A DNA stretch of 21,284 nt. It comes from JACDHQ01 sp036401195 (lineage in GTDB: Bacteria; Gemmatimonadota; Gemmatimonadetes; Gemmatimonadales; Gemmatimonadaceae). Numbering within the stretch: position 1 is the stretch's first letter; each line of letters begins with the position of its first letter. The DNA lies in the NCBI GenBank assembly GCA_036401195.1, contig DASWVQ010000157.1, positions 1 to 21,284 of the forward strand, in the 5' to 3' direction. Both the position numbers and the translations under genes were made by a program. Positions 8,632 to 16,526 of this stretch are shown piece by piece. The notes beneath the pieces were generated by a model, which was given only the letters and a program-made list of their open reading frames with translations, did no database searches and had not been told where the DNA came from.

Positions 8632-10686
8632 ATGCGCCTCCTCCTCGCCGCACTCGTCGCCCTCCCCCTCTCCCTCCCCGCCCAGTCGCGCTCCGCCGAC
8701 TGGCCCGTGTACGGCGGCGGCGACGACCACACGCACTACTCGACCCTCGACCAGGTTTCCCCCGCCAATGTGCGGCGGCTGAAGGTGGCCTGGACGTACG
8801 ACACGCGCGACGCCTTCGACGGCTCGGAGATGCAGGCGAATCCCGTCGTGGTGGACGGGATCCTCTACGCCACCACGCCGAAGATGCAGGTGTTCGCCCT
8901 CGACGCCGCCACCGGCCGCCAGCTCTGGCGCTTCGACCCGCAGGGGGGCGCGGCGCCCACGTCGCGCATCCGGCACCGCGGTGTGGTCGTCGCCGGCGAC
9001 CGCGTGCTCTTCAACTACCGCAACCGCCTCTACGCCCTCGACCGCGCCACCGGGGTGCCCATCCGCACCTTCGGCGACAGCGGGTGGGTGGACCTGCGCG
9101 CGGGGCTCGGCCGCCCGGTGGAGGGACTGTCGGTGAGCGCGAGCACGCCGGGGGTGGTGTTCGAGGACATGCTCATCATGGGAAGCTCCGTTCCCGAAGC
9201 GCTGCCGAGCGCCCCGGGCGACATCCGCGCCTGGGACCTGAAGACCGGTGCCCTGCGGTGGATCTTCCACACCATCCCGCATCCCGGCGAGTACGGCTAC
9301 GACACGTGGCCCGCCGAGGCCTGGAAGGTGGCGGGTGGGGCGAACGCCTGGGCGGGGGTCACCCTCGACGCGAAGCGCGGGATGGTGTTCGCCGCCACCG
9401 GCTCCGCGTCGTACGACTTCTACGGCGCGAACCGCCTCGGCGACAACCTCTTCGCGAACAGCGTCATCGCGCTCGACGCGCGCACCGGCCGGCGGGTGTG
9501 GCACTACCAGGTGCTGAAGCACGACCTCTGGGATCGCGACCTCCCCGCGGCGCCGGTGCTGGTGACGGTGCAGCGCGAAGGCCGCGCCGTCGACGCGGTC
9601 GCGCAGGTGACCAAGACCGGCCACGTGTGGGTGCTCGACCGCGAACGGGGCACGCCGCTCTTTCCCGTGGAGGAGCGACGCATGCCGGGGGGCGCCCTCG
9701 CGGGAGATCGCCCCGCGGAGACGCAGCGCTTCCCACGCCTCCCCGAGTCCTTCGCCAGGCAGCAGCTCACGCGCGCGGACCTGACGCGTCGCACGCGGGC
9801 CGCGCACGCCGCCGCGCTCAAGCTCTTCAACGCGTACGGCACGGCGCATCCCTTCGACCCGCCGAGCACGAAGGGGATCCTGATCTTCCCCGGGGTGGAC
9901 GGGGGCGCGGAGTGGGGGGGGCCGGCCTTCGACCCGGAGACCGGGCTGCTCTACGTGAACTCGAACGAGATGGCGTGGCTGCTCAAGGTGGTCCCGCGAA
10001 GCGACCGCTCGCTGTACGCGGCGAACTGTGCGAGCTGCCATGGCGAGGACCGGCACGGGAGCGCGATGGCCCCCTCGCTCGTGGGGATCGCGGCGCGCCG
10101 GACCGCGGAGCAGGTACGGCAGGTGATCCGCGAGGGGACGGGGCGCATGCCCGCCTTCGGCGGCGCGCTCGAGGGGAGCGCGGTGAGCGCGCTCGTCAGC
10201 TTCGTGATGACGGGCCGCGACTCGACCGCCGCGGCACCCCCCGGCCCCTACTCCCTCCCCTTCCGCACCGCCTACTTCGACATCTTCCTGGATCCGGATG
10301 GATACCCGGCGATCGCGCCGCCGTGGGGCACCCTCAACGCGATCGACCTGAACAGCGGGCGGATCCGCTGGAAGATCCCCTTCGGCGAGTACCCGAAGCT
10401 GGCCGCGGCCGGCATGCGCAACACGGGGACCGACAATTACGGCGGGGCGATCGTGACGCGGAACGGTCTGCTCTTCATCGCGGCCACCACCTACGACAAC
10501 CGCATCCGCGCCTTCGACAAGCGCACGGGGAAGCTGCTCTGGCAGGCGACGCTCCCCTTCGCGGGGAACGCGACCCCCTCGACGTACATGGTGAACGGGA
10601 AGCAGTACTTCGTGATCGCCTGCGGCGGTGGAAAGAACGGCGCCCCGAGCGGCGGCGTGTACGTCGCCTTCGCCCTGCCCGACTGA
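8632..10686 (+). CDS. PQQ-dependent dehydrogenase with inserted cytochrome c domain
   Basis: The 684-aa periplasmic quinoprotein starts with a signal peptide (MRLLLAALVALPLSLPAQS). Its beta-propeller repeats carry AxDxxTGxxxW-type motifs, e.g. ALDAATGRQLWRF, AWDLKTGALRWIF, ALDARTGRRVWHY, AIDLNSGRIRWKI and AFDKRTGKLLWQA. Between late blades lies a cytochrome c module with haem motif CASCH (466-470) and Met506 in RMPAFGG as likely sixth ligand. The opening YGGGDDHTHYSTLDQVSPANV block is typical of glucose/quinate-type PQQ dehydrogenases, but the membrane domain of Gcd is absent. Electrons would pass from PQQ to the built-in haem and on to the respiratory chain. The substrate cannot be told. ATG at 8632 is chosen for the signal peptide; the open frame extends to 8482 into the repeat element. 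No Shine-Dalgarno is seen, and no PQQ synthesis genes are nearby. Confidence 0.92.
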   Translation: MRLLLAALVALPLSLPAQSRSADWPVYGGGDDHTHYSTLDQVSPANVRRLKVAWTYDTRDAFDGSEMQANPVVVDGILYATTPKMQVFALDAATGRQLWRFDPQGGAAPTSRIRHRGVVVAGDRVLFNYRNRLYALDRATGVPIRTFGDSGWVDLRAGLGRPVEGLSVSASTPGVVFEDMLIMGSSVPEALPSAPGDIRAWDLKTGALRWIFHTIPHPGEYGYDTWPAEAWKVAGGANAWAGVTLDAKRGMVFAATGSASYDFYGANRLGDNLFANSVIALDARTGRRVWHYQVLKHDLWDRDLPAAPVLVTVQREGRAVDAVAQVTKTGHVWVLDRERGTPLFPVEERRMPGGALAGDRPAETQRFPRLPESFARQQLTRADLTRRTRAAHAAALKLFNAYGTAHPFDPPSTKGILIFPGVDGGAEWGGPAFDPETGLLYVNSNEMAWLLKVVPRSDRSLYAANCASCHGEDRHGSAMAPSLVGIAARRTAEQVRQVIREGTGRMPAFGGALEGSAVSALVSFVMTGRDSTAAAPPGPYSLPFRTAYFDIFLDPDGYPAIAPPWGTLNAIDLNSGRIRWKIPFGEYPKLAAAGMRNTGTDNYGGAIVTRNGLLFIAATTYDNRIRAFDKRTGKLLWQATLPFAGNATPSTYMVNGKQYFVIACGGGKNGAPSGGVYVAFALPD

Positions 10687-10729
10687 GCCGGGAGGGCGCG
10701 GACAAGGGCCCCTGGCAAGCGAACGTCGC

Positions 10730-10793
10730 AACGGCGAGAAGCCGCAAGGGGACGAGGTCGGAACGGCGGGAAGCCGCAAAGGGACAAGGTCGC
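10730..10793 (+). repeat. two tandem 32-bp repeats after the PQQ gene
   Basis: 10730-10761 and 10762-10793 are direct repeats matching at 28 of 32 positions (aacggcgRgaagccgcaa core). They run straight into the inverted repeat at 10783-10859. Confidence 0.6.
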
Positions 10794-10859
10794 AAGGGAG
10801 CGAAGGTCGCGAAGGGACAGCCGTGCCCTTCGCGACCTTCGCCCCTTTGCGACCTTGTC
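10783..10859. terminator. long near-perfect hairpin, 36-37-base arms with a 4-base loop
   Basis: 10783-10819 pairs with 10824-10859 with few mismatches, leaving gccg as the loop. The arms repeat the words aaggtcgc and gaaggg. It lies about 100 bases after the PQQ dehydrogenase stop on the same strand and probably ends that transcript. There is no T-run after the stem. Confidence 0.62.
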
Positions 10860-11105
10860 AGTCACGGCGTTTCGGGGGTGTGCGCGCCGATCTGGTCGCT
10901 TCCCTTGCACGACGCGCGGTGATTCCCTGACGCGCGTGTAGGCGAGGATCGGGATGTGTGAAAGTTTTCCGGTTTTCCCTCACAAAAGATCACTATTTGC
11001 GCCGACCGTTTGCATCCCTATTCGGGCCCATACTCCGTCCAGTCGCCGACGCGACTTCCGCGGCGAGACACCTCACAGCTCGCACGGACGACTTCAAGGT
11101 CACGG
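10860..11105 (+). promoter_or_regulatory. upstream region of the yceI-like/outer-membrane operon
   Basis: No gene is visible. The segment 10962-11035 is clearly richer in A and T than the surroundings (gtgaaagttttccggttttc, cacaaaagatcactatttgc), as expected for a promoter. TTTGCA near 11009 with an AT-rich patch about 16 bases later is one possible pair. Several alternatives exist, so exact boxes are not claimed. Confidence 0.4.
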
Positions 11106-11714
11106 ATGGATCCGATGCTCTCTCGATTCTCCCTCCCGCTGGCGCTCGTGGCGCTCCTCGGCGCCTCCGCCCCGCCCAACGTCATTCGCCTCTCGTCCCG
11201 CGCCGACAGCCGCCTCACCATCGAGGGCGGTTCCAACGTCCACGAGTGGGCCTGCTCCACGTCGCAGATCGACGCGTCGGTGAGCATCGATCCCGCGTAC
11301 GCCACCGCCCCCACCACCGCGATCGGCGCGATGCTCAAGGCCGTCGAGGTGAAGGTGCCGGTGAAGACGATCAAGTGCGGCAAGGGCGCGATGGACAACA
11401 ACCTCTACAAGGCGCTCAAGGCCGACAAGTCCACCACCATCAGCTACATCATGGGCTCCTTCACCGTCGCTCCGGGCGCCACCGCCGAGAGCTTCACCGT
11501 GAAGGCTCCTGGCAGCCTCACCATCGCCGGCGAGCAGCGCGCGGTGACGGTGGAAGTGAAGGCGGTCCGCCAGGCCGACGGCAGCATCAAGGCCACCGGC
11601 CGCGTCCCGCTCAAGATGACCGACTTCGGCATCGAACCGCCGACCGCAATGTTCGGCGCGATGAAGACCAAGAACGACATCACCGTTGTGCTCGACCTCA
11701 CCCTCGGCCAGTAA
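11106..11714 (+). CDS. YceI-family periplasmic lipid-binding-type protein
   Basis: The 202-aa product has a signal peptide (LSRFSLPLALVALLGASA) and the YceI-like lipocalin-type barrel. SRLTIEGGSNVHEWAC (35-50) is the characteristic early strand with the NVHEW turn; the last strands are PLKMTDFGIEPPTAMFGAMKTKNDITVVLDLTL. YceI proteins bind polyisoprenoid or other amphiphilic molecules in the periplasm. AAGG six bases before 11106 supports this ATG; the ATG at 11115 is an alternative that also keeps the signal peptide. The open frame extends to 11010 without a plausible N-terminus. The next gene starts 12 bases after the stop, so the two are an operon. Confidence 0.87.
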   Translation: MDPMLSRFSLPLALVALLGASAPPNVIRLSSRADSRLTIEGGSNVHEWACSTSQIDASVSIDPAYATAPTTAIGAMLKAVEVKVPVKTIKCGKGAMDNNLYKALKADKSTTISYIMGSFTVAPGATAESFTVKAPGSLTIAGEQRAVTVEVKAVRQADGSIKATGRVPLKMTDFGIEPPTAMFGAMKTKNDITVVLDLTLGQ

Positions 11715-11726
11715 GGACCGACGAAC

Positions 11727-13100
11727 ATGACCCGCAAGACTCTCGTGGCCCTCGTGGCCCTGACCGCGATCAGCACCCCCGCGATGGCGCAGCTGGCGGA
11801 AGGCACCGCGCCCGCCAAGGACTCCACCACCGCCGCGCCGGCGAAGCCGAGCCTGGTGCAGATCAGCGAGATCGCCCGCATCCGCCCGAACGACGCCCGC
11901 GGCATCAACGTCTTCGAGGCCCCCAAGACCGAGGACGTCCCCTTCACCGGGTTCAAGTTCCAGATGGGTGGCGCGTTCACCCAGCAGTTCCAGGGGCTCG
12001 GCCACAGCAACACCGCGGCGACGGTCACGAAGACCGACGCCACGGGCAAGGCCTACAATGCCAACCAGCTCGTCACGATCGGCCATGGCTTCAACAACGC
12101 CGTCGCCAACCTGTACCTGAACGCGCAGCTCGCCAAGGGGATCCGCGTGGCGATGACGCAGTACCTCTCGGCCCGCCACCACAACGAGACCTGGGCGAAG
12201 GACGGCTACCTGCTGATCGACGCTTCGCCGATCGACTTCGCGCCCCTCAACGAGGTGATGAAGTACGTGACGGTGAAGGCCGGCCACTTCGAGGTGAACT
12301 ACGGCGACGGCCACTTCCGCCGCACCGACAACGGCAACGCGATGTACAACCCGCTCGTCGGCAACTACATCCTCGACGCCTTCACCACGCAGGTGGGCGG
12401 TGAAGTGTACCTCCGGGCGAAGGGCGCCTTCCTCATGGGCTCCGTCACCAACGGCGAGGTGCGCGGCACGATCCTGAACGCGGCGAAGCGCGCCCCGGCG
12501 TTCTACGGCAAGGCGGGCGTGGACAAGTACCTCACCAGCGACCTGCGCGTCCGCCTGAGCGGCTCCTGGATGGGCCAGGCGAAGTCGGCGAACCAGACCC
12601 TCTACTCGGGTGACCGCGCCGGCAGCCGCTACTACGACGTGCTCGAGAACACCGTGTCCACCGAGGCGGCGCAGGCCTGGTCCGGCGCGATCCAGCCCTT
12701 CAGCGGCCCCACGGGCGGCGTGCACGCGGCGGTGATCAACCCCTTCATCAAGTTCAAGGGCCTGGAGTACTTCGGCAGCTTCGAGTCGGCCAAGGGTCGC
12801 GGCGTCGCCGAGACCGCGAGCCGCACCATCAAGCAGTCGGTGAACGAGCTCACCTACCGCCTGCCGGGGAACGCGCTCTACGTCGCCGGCCGCTACAACA
12901 CCGTCTCGGGGCGCCTGGCCGGGATGCCCAGCGACATCAGCGTCTCCCGCTCGCAGGTGGGTGCCGGCTGGTTCATCACCCCGATCATCCTCACGAAGGT
13001 CGAGTACGTGAACCAGAAGTACGACAAGTTCCCGGTGTCGGACATCCGCAACGGTGGGAAGTTCAACGGCTTCATGATCGAGGGCACGGTCGCCTTCTGA
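11727..13100 (+). CDS. outer-membrane beta-barrel (porin-like) protein
   Basis: The 457-aa protein has a clear signal peptide (MTRKTLVALVALTAISTPAMAQ), a short Ala/Thr-rich linker, then alternating amphipathic strands (e.g. VKAGHFEVNYGDGHFRR, VRLSGSWMGQAKSA, ALYVAGRYNTVSGR, LTKVEYVNQKYDKF). It ends in EGTVAF, whose final phenylalanine is the usual signal for BAM-mediated insertion. The substrate is unknown and I do not recognise a named porin family. The Shine-Dalgarno AAGGA overlaps the stop codon of the yceI-like gene (TAAGGA), so translation is probably coupled. The pairing suggests a periplasmic carrier working with an outer-membrane channel, which is inference. The transcript probably ends at the hairpins at 13110-13169. 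Confidence 0.85.
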   Translation: MTRKTLVALVALTAISTPAMAQLAEGTAPAKDSTTAAPAKPSLVQISEIARIRPNDARGINVFEAPKTEDVPFTGFKFQMGGAFTQQFQGLGHSNTAATVTKTDATGKAYNANQLVTIGHGFNNAVANLYLNAQLAKGIRVAMTQYLSARHHNETWAKDGYLLIDASPIDFAPLNEVMKYVTVKAGHFEVNYGDGHFRRTDNGNAMYNPLVGNYILDAFTTQVGGEVYLRAKGAFLMGSVTNGEVRGTILNAAKRAPAFYGKAGVDKYLTSDLRVRLSGSWMGQAKSANQTLYSGDRAGSRYYDVLENTVSTEAAQAWSGAIQPFSGPTGGVHAAVINPFIKFKGLEYFGSFESAKGRGVAETASRTIKQSVNELTYRLPGNALYVAGRYNTVSGRLAGMPSDISVSRSQVGAGWFITPIILTKVEYVNQKYDKFPVSDIRNGGKFNGFMIEGTVAF

Positions 13101-13109
13101 TCGACGGAC

Positions 13110-13169
13110 CCGGCCCGCAGGGGCCGGCGGCAGGAACGAACGGCGGGCCCCGGGGGGGACCCGCCGTTT
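13110..13169 (+). terminator. two hairpins ending the yceI/outer-membrane operon
   Basis: The first is ccggccc (13110-13116) with gggccgg (13121-13127). The second is aacggcggg (13139-13147) with cccgccgtt (13160-13168), followed by ttcgcttt. The second has the form of an intrinsic terminator with a weak T-tract. Confidence 0.72.
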
Positions 13170-13199
13170 CGCTTTCGGGGGGCGGCGCTTCCGGATGCC

Positions 13200-13306
13200 G
13201 CTGGTCGCTGAACGCAGTAGGCTGGGGTAGCTGAAAGCTTGGGTTCCTGCCGCCGCCGGGAACCCTAGCTTTCAGCTACCCCAGCGTTCAGCCTTCAGCG
13301 ACCAGC
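13200..13306. repeat. long inverted repeat overlapping the 3' end of the BrkB/YihY gene
   Basis: Left arm 13200-13247 and right arm 13258-13306 are reverse complements except for a central 9-base block and one further position. The arms are built from ctgaa/gctgg words, e.g. gctggtcgctgaa and ctggggtagctgaaagct. The right arm contains the stop codon and last codons of the minus-strand gene ending at 13295. It could end transcripts from both converging units. Confidence 0.72.
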
Positions 13307-14368
13307 CTGCTTCTTCTCGCGCCGCCGCCCGAAGAGGAGCATGAACACGGGCACGCCCAGCAGGGCCTTCGCGATCCCCCCGCTCGCCGCTGTCTCACCC
13401 GGTGCCACCGAGGCTCGCGCAGTCGCGGCGGCGGCGCCTCCGTCCGTCGGCGCCCTCGGCCCCCTGATCGTGCCGGCGTCGCGCACGACGACCTCCTGCT
13501 CCACCACCCGCACCGCGTCGGGCTTCGGCCGCACGCCGTCGCCGCGCCGCCGCGCCCAGGCCTGCGTGAACTCGGCGCCGAAGAGGATGATCATGCCGGC
13601 GTAGTAGGTCCACACCAGGATCACCGCCAGCGCGCTCGCCGCGCCGAAGGCGTTCCCCGGGTTGCTGCGCCCGAGGTAGAGGCCGATGGCGAACTTGCCG
13701 ATGGTGAACAGCACCGCCGTCACCAGCCCGCCGAGCAGCACGTCCTTCCAGGCGATCTTCGCGTCGGGCAGCACCTTGAAGATCCCGGCGAAGAGGAGCC
13801 CGAGCACCACGAGCGAGATCGCCAGGTTCAGCCCCATCAGCACGGGCCCCGACAGCGACCCGCCGAAGCGGTCCCCGAAGGCGGCGAGCAGCGCGCTGAC
13901 GGCGAGCGACACCGCGAGCAGGAAGCCGAGGCCCATCACCATCCCCAGGGAGAGCAGCCGCCTGGTCACGAAGCGCATGACGCCCCCCTTCTCCGGGTCG
14001 GGCTTCACCTCCCAGGCGCGGTTCAGCGCCCCCTGGAGCTGCATGAAGGCGCCGGTGGCACCGAAGAGCAGCCCGCCGATGCTCACGATCGTCGCGAGCC
14101 CTCCCTTCCCCCCCATCCGGTCGCCGGCGGCGATCATGTCGTGGACCTGCCGCGCGGCCGAGTCGCCGATCATGCCGGCGAACTGCGTCTCGAGCGCGCG
14201 CTGCACCTGCCCCGGGTCCCAGATCATCCCCGCCGCCATGAGCAGCAGGATGAGCAGGGGGGGGAGCGCGAAGATCGTGTAGTACGCGAGCGCCGCCGCG
14301 CGGACGGCGCATTCGTCGTCGCCGAAGTCGCGGAAGGCGCCCTTGACGACCTGGAAGATGCTCGACAT
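13295..14368 (-). CDS. YihY/BrkB family inner-membrane protein
   Basis: The 357-aa protein matches the YihY/BrkB (UPF0761) family: RAAALAYYTIFALPPLLILLL near the start, the IGGLLFGATGAFMQLQGALNRAWEV block, and FGAASALAVILVWTYYAGMIILFGAEFTQAWA near the end, with about six membrane helices. The function is not firmly known; it was once called ribonuclease BN in error. A hydrophilic Ala-rich tail of about 90 residues follows the membrane domain and ends in a basic stretch (RRREKKQAGR). ATG at 14368 is used; TTG at 14386 is possible, and neither has a good Shine-Dalgarno. The gene follows the LLM oxidoreductase by 31 bases on the same strand. Its last codons lie in the inverted repeat at 13258-13306, so the exact C-terminus may be repeat-derived. 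Confidence 0.9.
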   Translation of the reverse strand: MSSIFQVVKGAFRDFGDDECAVRAAALAYYTIFALPPLLILLLMAAGMIWDPGQVQRALETQFAGMIGDSAARQVHDMIAAGDRMGGKGGLATIVSIGGLLFGATGAFMQLQGALNRAWEVKPDPEKGGVMRFVTRRLLSLGMVMGLGFLLAVSLAVSALLAAFGDRFGGSLSGPVLMGLNLAISLVVLGLLFAGIFKVLPDAKIAWKDVLLGGLVTAVLFTIGKFAIGLYLGRSNPGNAFGAASALAVILVWTYYAGMIILFGAEFTQAWARRRGDGVRPKPDAVRVVEQEVVVRDAGTIRGPRAPTDGGAAAATARASVAPGETAASGGIAKALLGVPVFMLLFGRRREKKQAGR

Positions 14369-14399
14369 GCCGCTCGCTGGAGGCAAGCGGAAGGCCAGC

Positions 14400-15437
14400 C
14401 TATCCCGCGCCGAGCGCCTTGCGCACCGCGGGGGCCACCTCGGTGCCGATCAGTTCGATCGCGCGCATCGTCTGCGCGTGCGCCATCGGACCGACCGACA
14501 CCTGGGCCATGAAGCGCTGGTGCCCGAACAGCTCGTGCTGGTAGAGGATCTTGTCGATCACCTGCTGCGGGCTCCCCACCGCCAGCGCCCCCTGCGGCCC
14601 GCGCAACGCCTCGTACTGCGGCCGCGACATCGGGGGCCACCCGCGCTCGCGGCCGATCCGCCCCATCGCCTCCGCATAGCCCGGCCAGAACTCGTCGGCG
14701 GCGCGCTGCGACGTCGCCGCCACGTACACGTGCGAGTTGATGCTGACCGGGAGGGTGGCGGGATCCCGTCCCGCCGTGCGCGCCGAGTCGCGGTAGAGGG
14801 TGAGGAAGGGAGCGAAGCGCGCGGGCTCGCCGCCGATGATGGCGATCGCCAGGGGGAGGCCGAGCGTCGCCGCGCGGACGACTGAGGCGGGGGTGCCGCC
14901 CACCGCGATCCAGACGGGGATCGGCTGCTGCACCGGGCGGGGATAGACGCCGCGGTCGCGGATCGAGGGACGCAGCGTCCCCTGCCAGGTGATCCGCTCC
15001 GTCTCGCGGAGCGCGAGGAGGAGGTCGAGCTTCTCGGCGAAGAGGGCGTCGTAGTCGTCGAGGTCGTAGCCGAAGAGCGGGTAGGACTCGATGAAGGAGC
15101 CGCGCCCCGCCATGATCTCGGCGCGGCCGTTGGAGAGGTTGTCGACGGTGGCGAACTCCTGGAACACGCGCACCGGGTCGTCGGAGCTCAGCACCGTGAC
15201 CGCGCTGGTGAGCCGGATGCGCTGCGTGCGCGCCGCGGCGGCCGCGAGCACCACGGCGGGCGCCGAGACCGCGTAGTCGGGGCGATGGTGCTCACCCACG
15301 CCGAAGACGTCGAGCCCCACCTGGTCGGCGAGCACGATCTCCTCGACGAGGTCCTGGAGGCGCTCGCGGGCGTCGGTCACGTGGCCGGTCACGGGGTCGC
15401 GCCCCATGTCGGCGAAGGAGTAGATGCCGAGTTCCAT
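14400..15437 (-). CDS. LLM-class flavin-dependent oxidoreductase
   Basis: The 345-aa protein has the luciferase-like TIM-barrel. MELGIYSFAD opens it, GLDVFGVGEHHRPDYAVSAPAVVLAAAAARTQRIRL is the classic second block, and NGRAEIMAGRGSF and IPVWIAVGG follow. These enzymes use reduced flavin (FMN or F420) to oxidise or reduce small molecules; the substrate is not evident. The ATG at 15437 places the first strand at the N-terminus. The open frame runs further upstream to 15515 but encodes an unlikely Pro/Ala-rich lead. The Shine-Dalgarno is weak. It precedes the BrkB/YihY gene by 31 bases, probably in one transcript, and lies 100 bases downstream of the Ig-like protein gene. Confidence 0.92.
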   Translation of the reverse strand: MELGIYSFADMGRDPVTGHVTDARERLQDLVEEIVLADQVGLDVFGVGEHHRPDYAVSAPAVVLAAAAARTQRIRLTSAVTVLSSDDPVRVFQEFATVDNLSNGRAEIMAGRGSFIESYPLFGYDLDDYDALFAEKLDLLLALRETERITWQGTLRPSIRDRGVYPRPVQQPIPVWIAVGGTPASVVRAATLGLPLAIAIIGGEPARFAPFLTLYRDSARTAGRDPATLPVSINSHVYVAATSQRAADEFWPGYAEAMGRIGRERGWPPMSRPQYEALRGPQGALAVGSPQQVIDKILYQHELFGHQRFMAQVSVGPMAHAQTMRAIELIGTEVAPAVRKALGAG

Positions 15438-15537
15438 GGGGCGGAAAGCTACCCGCCCCCCGGGCAACATCAACCAAGTCACGGCGGCCGCCGGCGGGCG
15501 CCACGGCGTCACCACGCCGGCCGTCGCGGCCCGACGG

Positions 15538-15927
15538 CTACCGGACGGCGATGGTCGTCGTCCCCTGCACCAGCGGATTGACCGAGCTGGTGGCGATGAT
15601 GGTTGCGTCGCCCACGGCGAGGGCGCGCACCGTCCCGGTGCTCGCGTTCACGGTGGCCACCCCCGGGTTGGTGCTGCTGAAGCGGAAGGTGCCGGGCCCG
15701 GTGCAGCCGAGTGACGCGTTGACGCGGACCGAGTCGCCGATGGCCAGGGTGGCCGTCGCCGGCGCCATCGTCACCGAGGTGGTGGTGGAGTCGGCGCAGG
15801 CCCCGGGGGCGGTGGCGAGCAGCCCCGATGGCCGCTCGTCGCACGCGGCGGCCGCTCCCGCGAGCGTGATGGCGAGGAGCCCGGCGGCGGCGGCGCGGGT
15901 GACCCTTCCCTGTGAGGTACGTCGCAT
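15538..15927 (-). CDS. small secreted protein with one bacterial Ig-like (Big_2) domain
   Basis: The 129-aa product has a basic N-terminus, a hydrophobic export segment (AAAAGLLAITLAGAAAAC) and a Cys at 29 that could be a lipid attachment site, though AAAC is a poor lipobox. Residues 45-129 form a Big_2-like domain, seen in SVRVNASLGCTG, FRFSSTNPGVATVNASTGTVRALAVGDATIIATS. This fold is common in cell-surface proteins of soil bacteria, usually in multiples. A single domain standing alone is small. ATG at 15927 has AGGAGGGG just upstream; the longer frame to 16008 lacks a signal-like start. It is divergent from mscL. Confidence 0.8.
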   Translation of the reverse strand: MRRTSQGRVTRAAAAGLLAITLAGAAAACDERPSGLLATAPGACADSTTTSVTMAPATATLAIGDSVRVNASLGCTGPGTFRFSSTNPGVATVNASTGTVRALAVGDATIIATSSVNPLVQGTTTIAVR

Positions 15928-16042
15928 GTCCCCTCCTGCGGTTCCGGCGAGGCGGGGCGAATTCCAGGCCACCAGCGGGTGGCCTGACGGGCCCAGCGGT
16001 GCTAGCATTGCGGCACCTGCGACTCACATGGAGGTGGACGGG
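15928..16042. promoter_or_regulatory. divergent promoter region, Ig-like gene / mscL
   Basis: The gap contains a perfect 9-bp dyad, caggccacc (15965-15973) and ggtggcctg (15978-15986). TAGCAT (16003-16008) is a plausible plus-strand -10 for mscL, but no -35 sits at the proper spacing. The mscL Shine-Dalgarno GGAGG (16030-16034) sits eight bases before its ATG. Confidence 0.4.
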
Positions 16043-16498
16043 ATGTGGAAGGACTTCAAGGCATTCGTGCTGCGCGGCAACGTCATGGACCTCGCCGTGG
16101 GCGTGATCATCGGCGCGGCGTTCGGGAACGTGGTGAAGTCGCTGGTGGACGACGTGATCATGCCGGTGATCGGGGTGGTCACCGGCGGGGTGGACTTCAC
16201 CGACAAGTTCGTGCTCCTGAAGCAGGGAGCGACGGCCCCCGGTCCCTACCCCACCCTGGCCGCGGCGAAGGAGGCGGGGGCGGTGGCGCTGACGTACGGG
16301 GTGTTCGTCAACACCGTCCTCACCTTCCTGATCGTGGCGCTGGCCGTCTTCGTCCTCGTGCGCGCGGTGAACCGGCTCTATCGCAAGCCCGCCGAGCCCA
16401 CCCCCGACACGCAGCCCTGCCCCTACTGCACGATGACCGTGTCGAAGCGCGCGACGAAGTGCCCGCACTGCACCTCCGCCCTCCCCGCGGCGGCCTGA
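16043..16498 (+). CDS. mscL: large-conductance mechanosensitive channel MscL with C-terminal zinc ribbon
   Basis: The 151-aa inner-membrane channel releases solutes when the membrane is stretched by osmotic downshock. MWKDFKAFVLRGNVMDLAVGVIIGAAFGNVVKSLVDDVIMPVIG is the canonical N-terminal helix and first membrane segment; TYGVFVNTVLTFLIVALAVFVLV (84-106) is the second. In place of the usual short cytoplasmic helix bundle, the tail carries two CxxC pairs (Cys126/129 and Cys140/143), a zinc-ribbon pattern also known in some other MscL proteins. ATG at 16043 is supported by GGAGG with an eight-base spacer; an in-frame ATG at 16028 lies upstream of that site. The gene is single, and its end faces a large hairpin. 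Confidence 0.96.
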   Translation: MWKDFKAFVLRGNVMDLAVGVIIGAAFGNVVKSLVDDVIMPVIGVVTGGVDFTDKFVLLKQGATAPGPYPTLAAAKEAGAVALTYGVFVNTVLTFLIVALAVFVLVRAVNRLYRKPAEPTPDTQPCPYCTMTVSKRATKCPHCTSALPAAA

Positions 16499-16526
16499 CG
16501 CTTCAGCATGACGTCGCGCCGAGCAC

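Noticed and set aside
8088..10922. Plus-strand open frame of 944 codons over the PQQ gene
   Set aside because: It is out of frame with the clear quinoprotein and runs through the repeat element. The product is Arg/Pro-rich with no motif.
11100..12725. Minus-strand 541-codon frame opposite the yceI and barrel genes
   Set aside because: His/Arg/Val-rich antisense product; the plus-strand genes have signal peptides, a coupled start and a proper barrel end.
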